41,644 nt of DNA from Mesorhizobium atlanticum. Its GTDB lineage: Bacteria; Pseudomonadota; Alphaproteobacteria; Rhizobiales; Rhizobiaceae. The notes under the pieces were generated by a model that saw nothing but the letters and a program-made list of their open reading frames with translations, was not told the origin of the DNA and searched no databases. Below, one piece after another: positions 10,174-17,639 of this stretch (position 1 is the first letter of the stretch; each line of letters opens with the position of its first letter). The translations under genes and the position numbers were made by a program. The stretch is taken from positions 1-41,644 of the forward strand of contig NZ_QMBQ01000015.1 in the NCBI RefSeq assembly GCF_003289965.1, in the 5' to 3' direction.

Positions 10174-11226
10174 TCAGTTGTTCGCGTCGGCGGTCACCGG
10201 TTCGCCAGGAGCTTCGCCGGCGACCGGCGCCGGCTCGCTGGCGACAGGCTCGCTCGCCGGCCTTGCCTCTTCGGCGGGCTTGGCGCCTGCCTCACCGCTA
10301 TTGTTCAGCGCGTTATGTGCTTCGCCTGGATTTGCTTCGCCTGGATTTTCAGGGCTTGCGCTCTGCGGCTGGTCGCCCTGCTCGCCATTGCCTGCCTGAT
10401 CGGCATAGTTGCCGCGCGGGCGGCGCGGACGCCGCGGCCGGCGACCGCCACCATTTTCCATGGCGGCTTCGTTGAGCTCGGCCTGCGCGGCGAGCGCGGC
10501 CGGCGAGAAACTGTCGAACTGCGGCGCCTGCTCGGCCTGGGGTCCGGCCTCTCCAGCGGCCCCGGGCTGCGCCGGGGTCTCATTGCGCCGGTTCTGGTCG
10601 AACTGCTGGCCGCCATGCTCGCCGCGTTGGCCGTTTTCGCCACGCTGGCCGTTCTGGCCATACTGACCGTAGCCGCCGTTGCGGCGGTCACGATGGCGGT
10701 CGCGGCCATTGTTGTCGCGGTTGTCGCGCTGGTTATTGTCGCGCCGGTTGTTGTCGCGGCCGTTTTCCTGGTTGTAGGCGAGTTCCGCCGGCGTGCCCTC
10801 GATCACAGGCTGCGGCCCCGAGCCATTCGCCGCGGTCGGCGCCTCGGCTCCACTGCTGCCGTTGGTATTGCCGACAGAATCGAACTCGTCACGATCCTCG
10901 TCGAGATCGTCATCGAAGTCGTCGCGGTTTTGCTGGGCGTTCTGGATCGGCATCTGCGCCTGCGCGGCGGCAATGATGCGATTGTAGTGCTCGGCGTGCT
11001 GGAGATAGTTCTCCGCCATCACCCGGTCGCCGGAACTCTGCGCGTCACGGGCGAGTGTGGCGTATTTCTCGGCGATCTGTTGAGCCGATCCGCGGATCTT
11101 TACATCCGGGCCGTTGCTCTCATAGGTGCGGGTCAGGGGATTTGGCCCCTTGCGGTTGTTGTTGTTGCCACCGCCGCCATTGTTGTTGCGACCGCGCATG
11201 CGCCTGTTCTGCTGTTGTGGCCTCAT
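10174..11226 (-). CDS. DUF4167 domain protein, asparagine/arginine-rich
   Basis: A 350-residue protein of unknown function, widespread in Rhizobiales. The conserved DUF4167 part is N-terminal (about 28-95): PNPLTRTYESNGPDVKIRG followed by a helix-rich AEKYATLARDAQSSGDRV..AENYLQHAEHYNRI segment. An N/G-rich tail lies before it. Residues about 170-240 are a low-complexity run of RDNN, RDNR and QNGQRGE-like units, and the C-terminus is acidic and alanine/proline-rich. Most of the chain should be disordered, with an RNA- or nucleic-acid-binding look, but that is inference from composition. ATG 11226 has GAAGAGAG upstream. It follows prmC on the same strand after a 313-base gap. Confidence 0.88.
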   Translation of the reverse strand: MRPQQQNRRMRGRNNNGGGGNNNNRKGPNPLTRTYESNGPDVKIRGSAQQIAEKYATLARDAQSSGDRVMAENYLQHAEHYNRIIAAAQAQMPIQNAQQNRDDFDDDLDEDRDEFDSVGNTNGSSGAEAPTAANGSGPQPVIEGTPAELAYNQENGRDNNRRDNNQRDNRDNNGRDRHRDRRNGGYGQYGQNGQRGENGQRGEHGGQQFDQNRRNETPAQPGAAGEAGPQAEQAPQFDSFSPAALAAQAELNEAAMENGGGRRPRRPRRPRGNYADQAGNGEQGDQPQSASPENPGEANPGEAHNALNNSGEAGAKPAEEARPASEPVASEPAPVAGEAPGEPVTADANN

Positions 11227-11539
11227 TAGACTCTCTTCATAGTGAATTTTCGAAAAACCCTTCGCGAACGGAGGCGCTCATGCAGCCAGCCGTTTCGTTT
11301 CTTCACCGGCGTTCGCCCGCATCAATTGCGTTGGCGCCACGTGCCATCCTGTTCCGGTTACATCACTTGCCAGATGATTCCCGCACGAAGCTTGGGCGTC
11401 GTTTGCGCAAGAAGGCAGCTATTTCCAAGGAAAACCGAATCGCTGGGAGCACTGCCTGCTTCGTCTCATCCGGTTGAGCCGGACCCTAACTGCATTCCCT
11501 GGTGTTGCCAAGCGGTTTTTTCGCGCTGTATCAGGGCTT
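11227..11539. other. Intergenic region between prmC and the DUF4167 gene
   Basis: About 310 bases without a convincing gene. The part next to 11226 holds the DUF4167 Shine-Dalgarno. I see no clear CTTGAC-N17-CTATAT promoter on the minus strand and no repeat of the families found elsewhere in the window. A small CCGG-TTGAG-CCGG hairpin near 11470 lies after the prmC stop but lacks a clear T-run. ORFs crossing this region on the plus strand are antisense to prmC and look spurious. Confidence 0.5.
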
Positions 11540-12409
11540 TCAACGCTCGAACACCAGAACTCTATCATTGCCGCCGAGGTCGCGATAGGCGCCGGCGAGC
11601 CTGTATCCAGCTGCCGCGAATATCCCGGTTACCTCGTTTTTCTGCGTGTGGCCGATCTCGACCGCTACTCTGCCTTGCGTTTCCAGAAATCCTGCCGCTT
11701 CAGCGGCGATGACCCGATAGGGGTCCAAACCATCCGCACCGCCGTCCAATGCCCGGTGCGGGTCGAAATCGCGGACCTCGTCCTGCAGATTTCCAATCTC
11801 TTGGCTAGGTATATAGGGAGGGTTCGAGGCAATTACATGGTAGGACCCCGAAACTTTTTCGAACCAGTTGGAATGCAAGGCTTTGAAGCGCCCGCCGAGC
11901 CCCAGATCCCGGGCATTTCGGGCCGCGGTCGCCAACGCGTCCGGTGAAATGTCGACGCCCGTCGCGGTGGCAGCCGGAACGGCGCCGAGCAGGGCCAGCG
12001 CGATAGCACCTGTGCCTGTGCCTAGATCGAGAATACGGCATTCGCCGAGCCTTTCGGCCGTTGCCCGGGCAAAAGGCACGATGGCGTCGACCAGCGTCTC
12101 GGTGTCCGGCCGCGGCTCAAGCGTCTCCGGTGAGAGCGACAGGCGCAAACCGTAGAATTCGCGATAACCGAGGATGCGGTGCACCGGCTCACCTGCGACG
12201 CGACGCCTCAGGGCCGCTTCTACGGCCGAAAGTGCCGCCGAACCCACCTCGTGCCCTGGTTCGGCAATGGCCTGGGTGCGGGTCGTACCGGAGAAATGTT
12301 CCACGATCAGCCGGGAATCGAGCGCCGGATCGTCAATCCCCGCGGCGACCAGACGCTCGCGCGCCACCTTGAGCAACGGCCCGAGCGCGGCAGGCAATCG
12401 ATCAGCCAT
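11540..12409 (-). CDS. prmC: PrmC, release factor N5-glutamine methyltransferase
   Basis: PrmC methylates the glutamine of the GGQ motif in RF1 and RF2 using S-adenosylmethionine, which raises termination efficiency. The 289 residues show an N-terminal helical release-factor-binding domain (1-90), the SAM-binding motif DLGTGTGAIAL (128-138) and the catalytic NPPY (196-199), followed by GADGLDPYRVI. The gene starts inside the end of prfA: ATG 12409 overlaps the prfA coding region by 8 bases, so enzyme and substrate are translationally coupled. ATG 12409 is the only start that keeps the full N-terminal domain. Confidence 0.96.
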   Translation of the reverse strand: MADRLPAALGPLLKVARERLVAAGIDDPALDSRLIVEHFSGTTRTQAIAEPGHEVGSAALSAVEAALRRRVAGEPVHRILGYREFYGLRLSLSPETLEPRPDTETLVDAIVPFARATAERLGECRILDLGTGTGAIALALLGAVPAATATGVDISPDALATAARNARDLGLGGRFKALHSNWFEKVSGSYHVIASNPPYIPSQEIGNLQDEVRDFDPHRALDGGADGLDPYRVIAAEAAGFLETQGRVAVEIGHTQKNEVTGIFAAAGYRLAGAYRDLGGNDRVLVFER

Positions 12410-13481
12410 CGAGGCTCATATCGGCTAACAGCTTCGACTGATGGTCGGCGATCAGCGCGTCGATCACCTCGTCGAGCTCACCCATCATCACCCGATCGAG
12501 CTTGTAGAGCGTGAGGTTGATGCGATGGTCGGTGACGCGCCCTTGCGGGAAGTTGTAGGTGCGGATGCGCTCCGACCGGTCGCCCGAGCCGACCTGCGAT
12601 TTTCGCGACGACGAGCGCTCCTCATCCGCGCGGCTGCGCTCCAGGTCGTAGAGCCGCGCGCGCAGGATCTGCATGGCGCGCGCCCGGTTCTGGTGCTGCG
12701 ACTTCTCCGCCTGCACCACCATGATGCCGGTTGGCAGGTGTGTGATGCGAACCGCCGAGTCGGTGGTGTTGACGTGCTGGCCGCCGGAACCCGAGGCGCG
12801 CATTGTGTCGATGCGGATATCCTCCGGCCGGATATCGATATCGACCTCCTCGGCCTCGGGCAGAACGGCGACCGTCGCCGCCGAGGTATGGATGCGCCCG
12901 CCCGCTTCGGTTTCCGGCACGCGCTGGACCCGGTGAACGCCGGATTCGAACTTCAGATGCGCGAACACGCCCTTGCCCGACACCGAGGCGATGATTTCCT
13001 TGTAGCCCCCGACCTCGCCCTCGCTGGCCGACACGACCTCGAAGCGCCAGCCGCGCGAGGCGGCATAGCGCTCATACATGCGAAAGAGATCGCCGGCGAA
13101 CAACGCCGCCTCATCGCCGCCGGTGCCTGCGCGGATTTCGAGGATGGCGTTCCTCTCATCGGCCGCGTCCTTGGGCAGGAGCAGGATCTGGATATCCTTC
13201 TGCAGCGTCTCGATGCGGCTCTTCACCTGAGGCAGGTCCGCCTCGGCCAAGGCCCGCATCTCGGCGTCGGTCGCCTTGTCGGCGAGCATCGCCTCGAGGT
13301 CCGCCTGTTCCTGCTCGGCGGCGCGCAACGCCCGGATCTTGCCCACCATCTCCTGGATGTCGGCATATTCGGAAGCCATCTTGACATATTGATCGGCGGC
13401 GGGTCCGGCCGCCATCTGCGCTTCGAGCATGTCGAAACGCTTGACGACTTGGTCCATGCGGTCGCGGGGCAGGTTGATCAT
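12402..13481 (-). CDS. prfA: Peptide chain release factor 1
   Basis: RF1 reads UAA and UAG stop codons and triggers peptide release. From ATG 13481 the protein is 359 residues, the usual size. It has the GGQ catalytic motif (233-235, in GSGGQHVNTT) whose glutamine is the PrmC target, the stop-codon recognition tripeptide PET (189-191) in the RF1-type context VHRVQRVPETE, and the HTSAATVAV segment. The frame extends 13 codons further upstream but that would overlap ptsP and gives a non-homologous N-terminus. It lies 10 bases after ptsP and overlaps prmC, so ptsP-prfA-prmC look like one operon. Confidence 0.96.
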   Translation of the reverse strand: MINLPRDRMDQVVKRFDMLEAQMAAGPAADQYVKMASEYADIQEMVGKIRALRAAEQEQADLEAMLADKATDAEMRALAEADLPQVKSRIETLQKDIQILLLPKDAADERNAILEIRAGTGGDEAALFAGDLFRMYERYAASRGWRFEVVSASEGEVGGYKEIIASVSGKGVFAHLKFESGVHRVQRVPETEAGGRIHTSAATVAVLPEAEEVDIDIRPEDIRIDTMRASGSGGQHVNTTDSAVRITHLPTGIMVVQAEKSQHQNRARAMQILRARLYDLERSRADEERSSSRKSQVGSGDRSERIRTYNFPQGRVTDHRINLTLYKLDRVMMGELDEVIDALIADHQSKLLADMSLDG

Positions 13482-13491
13482 GGTGGGATGG

Positions 13492-15762
13492 CTATAGCGG
13501 TATAGAACGGTCGTCGGCAAACGCCTGCAGCAGCGCCCGCATCGGCGTCCCTTGGGCAGGTGCCATCAGATTGTCCTTGAAGAAGTCTTTCAGCTCCTGC
13601 AGCGGCAGCTCGGTCAGCATCGCCTTGACCGGGCCGATCGAGGCTGGCGACATAGAGATCGAGCGGAAGCCGAGGCCGATCAGCGCCATCGCCGAGATCG
13701 GCTTGCCGGCAAGCTCGCCGCACAGCGTCACCGGCGTGTTGTTGCGGGCGCCGGCATCGGCGATCGTCTTCAGCACCCGCAGGAATGGCGCCGAAAGCGT
13801 GTCGAAGCGGTCGGCAAGCTGTGTGTTGCCGCGATCGACCGCCATGATGAACTGGAAGAGGTCGTTGGAACCGACCGAAACGAAATCCACCGCCTTCATC
13901 AGTTCGTCGAGCTGGAACAAGAGCGAGGGCACTTCCAGCATCGCGCCGAGCCTGAGGCTGGTGGGCAGGTGATGGGCAAAGCGCGACAGGTGCCGGACCT
14001 CGCGGTCGATGATCTCGCGCGCCTGCGCGATCTCCGACAGCTCGGTCACCATCGGCAGCATCAACTTCAGCTCGCGGCCGCCGCTGGCCTTCAACAGCGC
14101 CCGGATCTGCGTTCTGAGCAGGCCGGGACGATCGAGCGTCAGCCGGATCGCACGCCATCCCAGCGCCGGGTTCTCTTCCTGGATCGCCCCCTTGAAGTAA
14201 GGCAGCACCTTGTCGCCGCCGATATCGATGGTGCGGAAGGTGACCGGCTTGCCGCGCGCGGCGTCGAGCACGTCGCGGTAGAGCCTCTCCTGCGCCTCGG
14301 CGCGCGGGAAGGTCGAGGCGACCATGAACTGCAATTCGGTGCGGAACAGCCCGATGCCGGCGGCGCCCGATTCGGTCAGCTGCGGCAGGTCGACGGCGAG
14401 ACCGGCATTCATCAGGAGATCGACCGGAACCCCATCCTTGGTCACGGACGGCTTCTTGCGCAGCTCGCGGTAGACCTCCTGCCGCCGGGCCCGGAAACGG
14501 ACCTTTTCGGCATAGGCGGCCTCGAGGTCCGACTGCGGTCGCAGATGGATCGTGCCTTCCTCGCCGTCGACTATGATGGCGTCGCCGTTTTCCGCCATGG
14601 AAACGGCGCCCTTCATCTGGCCGGCGACGGGAATGCCCATGGCGCGGGCGACGATGACGACGTGGCTGGTCGCGGCGCCATCCTCCAGCACCAGGCCGCG
14701 CAGCTTGTCGCGCGGATAGTCGAGCAGCTCTGCCGCGCCCATCGAACGGGCGACGATGATGGCATCCTTGGGCAGCGCAGCCGCGACGTCCTCCGGCCCG
14801 CGCCCCATCAGCTGGCGCAGGAGCCGGTTGGCAAGGTCGTCGAAATCGCTCATCCGCTCGCGCAGATAAGGGTCGGTCATGTGCAGCATGCGCGCGCGCA
14901 TGTCGCTCTGCACCTTCTCGACCGCCGCCTCCGCGGTCAAGCCGTTGCGGATCGCCTCTTCCAGCCGGCGCACCCAACCGCTGTCATTGGCGAACATGCG
15001 ATAGGCCTCGAGCACCTCGCGGTGCTCGCCCTCGAAGGCGACCTCGCGCCGCTCCAGCATGTCGTCGATGGAGAGCCTGAGCGAGCCGAGCGAGGACTGC
15101 AGCCGGCGCACCTCCTCCTCGCTGTCCTCGTTGAAGAGGTTGGTGACGACGATGCGCGGCTCGTGCAGCACGACATGGCCGAGGCCGACGCCCTCGTTGA
15201 AGGAAAGGCCGGTGAAGCTCACGGGGCGGCGCAGGTCGAGTTCCAGCCCGGGCCGGGTCAGGCGAGCCAGATCGCCGGTGGCGATCATCTCGGCGATCAC
15301 CATCGCCGTCGTTTCCAGCGCCTCGACCTCGTCGTCGCGGTAGTGGCGCATGGTCTTGTTCTGCACCACCAGGACGCCCAGCGTGCGCCCTGCCCTCAGC
15401 ACCGGCACGCCGAGGAAGGAATTGTAGATCTCTTCGCCCGTCTCCGGCAGGTAGGCGAAGGCCGGGTGCTCCTGCGCGTTGGAGAGGTTGAGCGGCCGCG
15501 CGCTGGCGGCGATCGTGCCGACCAGGCCCTGCCCGAGCCGCAACTGCGCAAGGTGGACAGCGTTGGGGTTCAGACCCTCGGTGGCGTAGAGCTCGAGCAC
15601 CGAGTCGGCGCGCAACACATAGAGTGAGCAGACCTCGGCCACCATGTTGGAGGCGATGTCGCGCACGATACGGTCGAGCCGCTCCTGCGGCTCCAGCGGC
15701 TCCTGCATGAGCTCGCGAAGCCGTTTGAGCAGAACGCGCGGGCCACTGGCCGTATCACGCAT
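13492..15762 (-). CDS. ptsP: PtsP, enzyme I of the nitrogen phosphotransferase system
   Basis: This GAF-containing enzyme I takes phosphate from phosphoenolpyruvate and passes it to NPr and then EIIA-Ntr; in rhizobia the chain regulates rather than transports sugar. From ATG 15762 it is 756 residues: GAF domain (about 10-160), PEP-utiliser N domain with the NPr-binding helices (about 170-300), the mobile phosphohistidine domain with GAATSHVVI (active His 367), and the PEP-binding TIM barrel (about 400-735) with GSNDLFQF and the catalytic LCGELA near the end. An ATG at 15786 is in frame; 15762 is better by similarity. The other Ntr-PTS genes are not in this window. It is 10 bases upstream of prfA. 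Confidence 0.94.
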   Translation of the reverse strand: MRDTASGPRVLLKRLRELMQEPLEPQERLDRIVRDIASNMVAEVCSLYVLRADSVLELYATEGLNPNAVHLAQLRLGQGLVGTIAASARPLNLSNAQEHPAFAYLPETGEEIYNSFLGVPVLRAGRTLGVLVVQNKTMRHYRDDEVEALETTAMVIAEMIATGDLARLTRPGLELDLRRPVSFTGLSFNEGVGLGHVVLHEPRIVVTNLFNEDSEEEVRRLQSSLGSLRLSIDDMLERREVAFEGEHREVLEAYRMFANDSGWVRRLEEAIRNGLTAEAAVEKVQSDMRARMLHMTDPYLRERMSDFDDLANRLLRQLMGRGPEDVAAALPKDAIIVARSMGAAELLDYPRDKLRGLVLEDGAATSHVVIVARAMGIPVAGQMKGAVSMAENGDAIIVDGEEGTIHLRPQSDLEAAYAEKVRFRARRQEVYRELRKKPSVTKDGVPVDLLMNAGLAVDLPQLTESGAAGIGLFRTELQFMVASTFPRAEAQERLYRDVLDAARGKPVTFRTIDIGGDKVLPYFKGAIQEENPALGWRAIRLTLDRPGLLRTQIRALLKASGGRELKLMLPMVTELSEIAQAREIIDREVRHLSRFAHHLPTSLRLGAMLEVPSLLFQLDELMKAVDFVSVGSNDLFQFIMAVDRGNTQLADRFDTLSAPFLRVLKTIADAGARNNTPVTLCGELAGKPISAMALIGLGFRSISMSPASIGPVKAMLTELPLQELKDFFKDNLMAPAQGTPMRALLQAFADDRSIPL

Positions 15763-15845
15763 CGCGGCTTGTTCTCCAATGGGCATTTCGCCCGCCGCAG
15801 TTTCTCCCGCGGCCGGCGTTCACGCAACAACTGACTCAGTTCTTG

Positions 15846-17099
15846 CTATTGCTTATCGAGCCCGTAGACGGAATGCAAAGTACGAACTGCAAGTTCCGTA
15901 TAAGGACCGTCGATCAGTATCGAGATTTTGATCTCGGAAGTGGTGATGGCACGGATGTTGATCGCCTTGTCGGCCAGCGCCTTGAAGGCGGTGGCTGCGA
16001 CGCCGGCGTGGCTGCGCATGCCGATGCCGATGACCGAGACCTTCGACATGCCGGCTTCCGACTGCACGACATCGTAGCCGACTTCGGCTTTCAGCTTCTC
16101 CAGCACGGCGAGCGCCTTGTCCACGTCGCCGGACGGCACCGTGAAGGTCATGTCGGTGAACTTGCCGTCCTCGGAGATGTTCTGGACGATCATGTCGACA
16201 TTGATGTTGGCCTCGGCCAGCGGGCCGAAGATGCCGGCGGCGACGCCTGGACGGTCGCCGACGCGGCGCAGCGAAATCTGCGCTTCGTCCTTGGCGTAGG
16301 CAATTCCGGTGACGACCTGCTGTTCCACGATCTCTTCCTCGTCGCAAATAAGCGTTCCGGGCGGATTGAGCAAATCCCCCATTCCGGGCGCATCTGGATC
16401 GTCGAAGGACGACCGCACGAAGGTACGCACCCTGTGTACCATGGCAAGCTCGACCGAGCGCACCTGCAGCACCTTGGCGCCGAGCGAGGCCATTTCGAGC
16501 ATTTCCTCGAAGGAAATCTTGGCGAGACGCCGGGCTTTCGGCTCGATGCGCGGATCGGTGGTGTAGACGCCGTCGACATCGGTGTAGATGTCGCAGCGGT
16601 CGGCCTTGACCGCCGCTGCGATCGCGACGGCGCTTGTATCGGAGCCGCCGCGGCCGAGTGTCGCGATGCGGTTGTCCGGCCCGATACCCTGGAAACCGGC
16701 GATGACCGCCACCTGGCCCTCGCCGAAGCGCTTGATCAGGAAAGCGCCGTCGATGTCGAGGATGCGCGCCGCGCCATGCGCATTATCGGTCTTGATCGGG
16801 ATCTGCCAGCCCTGCCACGAGCGGGCGTGCACCCCCATGCTCTGCAGCGTGATCGCCAACAGGCCGGCGGTGACCTGTTCGCCCGAGGCGACGACCGCGT
16901 CATATTCGCGCGCGTCATGCATCGGCGAGGCCTCGCGCGTCCAGGCGACCAGTTCGTTGGTCTTGCCGGCCATCGCCGACACCACGACCGCCACTTCATG
17001 GCCGGCGTCGACCTCGCGTTTGACATGGCGCGCCACATTGCGGATGCGGGCGATGTCGGCGACCGAGGTTCCGCCGAATTTCATCACGATACGCGCCAT
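15846..17099 (-). CDS. lysC: Aspartate kinase
   Basis: LysC phosphorylates L-aspartate, the first step to lysine, threonine, methionine and diaminopimelate. The 417 residues have the kinase N-terminus with KFGGTS (7-12), the GRGGSDTSAVAIAAA nucleotide-binding segment (about 168-182), and VDGVYTTDPR (about 197-206), then two ACT domains (about 265-340 and 345-415) that bind the allosteric amino acid. The length fits the monofunctional class with two ACT domains, so feedback inhibition by lysine and/or threonine is expected. ATG 17099 is the natural start. It is followed by ptsP after about 80 bases and may share its transcript. Confidence 0.96.
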   Translation of the reverse strand: MARIVMKFGGTSVADIARIRNVARHVKREVDAGHEVAVVVSAMAGKTNELVAWTREASPMHDAREYDAVVASGEQVTAGLLAITLQSMGVHARSWQGWQIPIKTDNAHGAARILDIDGAFLIKRFGEGQVAVIAGFQGIGPDNRIATLGRGGSDTSAVAIAAAVKADRCDIYTDVDGVYTTDPRIEPKARRLAKISFEEMLEMASLGAKVLQVRSVELAMVHRVRTFVRSSFDDPDAPGMGDLLNPPGTLICDEEEIVEQQVVTGIAYAKDEAQISLRRVGDRPGVAAGIFGPLAEANINVDMIVQNISEDGKFTDMTFTVPSGDVDKALAVLEKLKAEVGYDVVQSEAGMSKVSVIGIGMRSHAGVAATAFKALADKAINIRAITTSEIKISILIDGPYTELAVRTLHSVYGLDKQ

Positions 17100-17313
17100 G
17101 GAAGCGAAATGCCTTTGACTGAAGCCGGCGCGAGGCCGGAACCGGAGGAAACGCCAGGGTTAAGCCGGGCGCGGAAATGCGCGGCCTCCTTAGCCAAAAC
17201 AGCAAGGCTTCGCAAGCGAGCGCAACTGTGGCCGGCCCGGCAACGCTCATCCTGACGGATTCCTGTCGCCGATCATGCCATAAGACCGACGAAACCGGCC
17301 TTTGGAGATTCTC

Positions 17314-17610
17314 ATGACCGAGACCCTGGAAATCGTCACCTTCCGCCTCAGGCCCGGCACCGAAGCCGGCTTTGTCGCCAACAACGGGATTGTGACCGAC
17401 TGGCTTGCCCGTCAGCCGGGCTTTCTTGCCCGTCACCTCGGGAAGCGCGAGGATGGCACCTGGGTGGACGTGGTGCGCTGGCAGAGCCTGGATCAAGCCC
17501 AGGCGGCGGCCGACCGCATCATGGCCGAGATCGGCGACAGCGAGGCCATGCAGGCGATCGAGCCCGCCACCGTCGCCATGAGCCATGCCGAGGTTGCCCT
17601 GTCGCGCTGA
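17314..17610 (+). CDS. ABM-domain (antibiotic biosynthesis monooxygenase-like) small protein
   Basis: A 98-residue cytoplasmic protein with a dimeric alpha/beta-barrel pattern: EIVTFRLRPGTEAGF at the start, QPGFLARHLGKREDGTWVDVVRWQS in the middle, and AMQAIEPATVAMSHAEV near the end. The family includes cofactor-less monooxygenases and haem-degrading enzymes but also many proteins of unknown role; no haem ligand is evident. ATG 17314 has GGAG six bases upstream, better than the TTG at 17302. It is divergent from lysC and convergent with the diguanylate cyclase gene. Confidence 0.75.
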   Translation: MTETLEIVTFRLRPGTEAGFVANNGIVTDWLARQPGFLARHLGKREDGTWVDVVRWQSLDQAQAAADRIMAEIGDSEAMQAIEPATVAMSHAEVALSR

Positions 17611-17617
17611 CGCATCT

Positions 17618-17632
17618 CGCCCGAAGCGGGCG
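17618..17632. terminator. Small hairpin between convergent genes
   Basis: CGCCCG-AAG-CGGGCG forms a 6-bp GC stem with a 3-base loop in the 29-base gap between the ABM gene stop and the diguanylate cyclase stop. There is no T-run on either side, so termination is plausible but unproven. Confidence 0.4.
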
Positions 17633-17639
17633 CCGAAGC

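Noticed and set aside
13478..14977. A 499-codon minus-strand frame next to the ptsP frame
   Set aside because: Frame-shifted shadow of ptsP on the same strand; repeats of Arg/Gly/Ala only, no motif. Not a sign of frameshift because ptsP is complete.
13552..15627. A 691-codon plus-strand frame
   Set aside because: Antisense to ptsP, rich in Arg/His/Gln/Asp as expected from the complementary strand, no homology recognised.
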